Positions 63,661-64,000 of a stretch of 64,000 bases of DNA are shown here, one piece after another. The notes below the pieces were generated by a model, which ran no database searches, was not told the origin of the DNA, and saw only the letters and a program-made list of their open reading frames with translations. The translations under genes were made by a program, and so were the position numbers. The DNA lies in assembly GCA_031216445.1 (NCBI GenBank), contig CM062219.1, positions 8,136,501 to 8,200,500 on the forward strand, read 5' to 3'. Each line of letters begins with the position of its first letter. Positions within the stretch are counted from its first letter, which is position 1. The stretch is from Lateolabrax maculatus (lineage: Eukaryota > Chordata > Actinopteri > Acropomatiformes > Lateolabracidae).

Positions 63661-64000
63661 AGTACATAGATAAATGTACAGCTGAGATGATGACGCATAA
63701 GCAAGGCACAATGATATTTTGACATAATTCTTAAAGTTTTGGAAATATATCTTGACATATATAGTGGTTGCGCTTGCAGATTTGCTTATCACAGAAGACT
63801 GGACTTTTGGTGGAGATCTGCCCTTTTAGTTGTCACATTATTTGATGCACATCAATGATAGCTGCTTTAAAGAAATCCAAGCAACCGTAGTTGATTGTTT
63901 TTTAATTTCCAGAATGGAAGTTGGGTTTGGCCAGACATTTTTCCCTCTTTTGCACAGCATGAATGAAGTGTGGACATCTGGCAGAGCAAGACAAATGCCA
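63661..64000. other. Intergenic to the right edge, nothing recognised
   Basis: AT-rich sequence with no ORF, repeat or RNA gene that can be supported. Confidence 0.5.

Noticed and set aside
1..64000. CRISPR arrays, operons, phage or plasmid genes
   Set aside because: The window is eukaryotic; regular repeats present are microsatellites, minisatellites or transposon remnants.

Overview
This window is vertebrate nuclear DNA, almost certainly from a ray-finned (teleost, probably percomorph) fish. The evidence is a split gene with GT-AG introns, very long (GT)n, (CA)n and (CT)n microsatellites, a CpG-rich island in otherwise AT-rich non-coding DNA, and many decayed LINE and Tc1-type remnants plus short dispersed repeats that I recognise from memory as common in fish genomes. 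Nothing bacterial is present: no operons, CRISPR arrays or phage modules.

One gene is recognisable: znf462, a large C2H2 zinc-finger chromatin and transcription regulator, on the minus strand and cut by the left edge. Its first coding exon is 5390-5180 (with 5'UTR to 5430). A 232-bp intron follows (5179-4948), then a giant coding exon runs without a stop from 4947 to base 1. Together they encode about 1,719 residues with 22 complete C2H2 fingers and the start of a 23rd. The C-terminal part of the protein lies beyond base 1.

Upstream of the coding exons lies 20-22 kb of non-coding DNA (5431 to about 26-27 kb), read here as the first intron. It holds old repeats and no coding exon that I can support. 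At about 26.3-27.5 kb there is a CpG-rich island with complementary (GT)n/(CA)n tracts and a G-run tract. This is the best candidate for the znf462 promoter and untranslated first exon; two good minus-strand splice donors (25937 and 27107) are offered as alternatives.

From 27.5 kb to the right edge (36.5 kb) I find no gene. This part holds microsatellites, decayed LINE pieces (about 35.2-35.6, 41.1-41.7, 51.2-51.6 and 59.5-60.0 kb, all with minus-strand coding sense, and a short plus-strand tail near 60.1 kb), a decayed Tc1-like transposon (53.2-54.24 kb), short dispersed repeats, and several unique, mixed-composition stretches that could be conserved regulatory elements. This fits the gene desert known upstream of ZNF462 in mammals. 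I found no previously undescribed system; the most checkable points are the znf462 5' end, the structured microsatellites next to it, two perfect short hairpins and the candidate enhancers.
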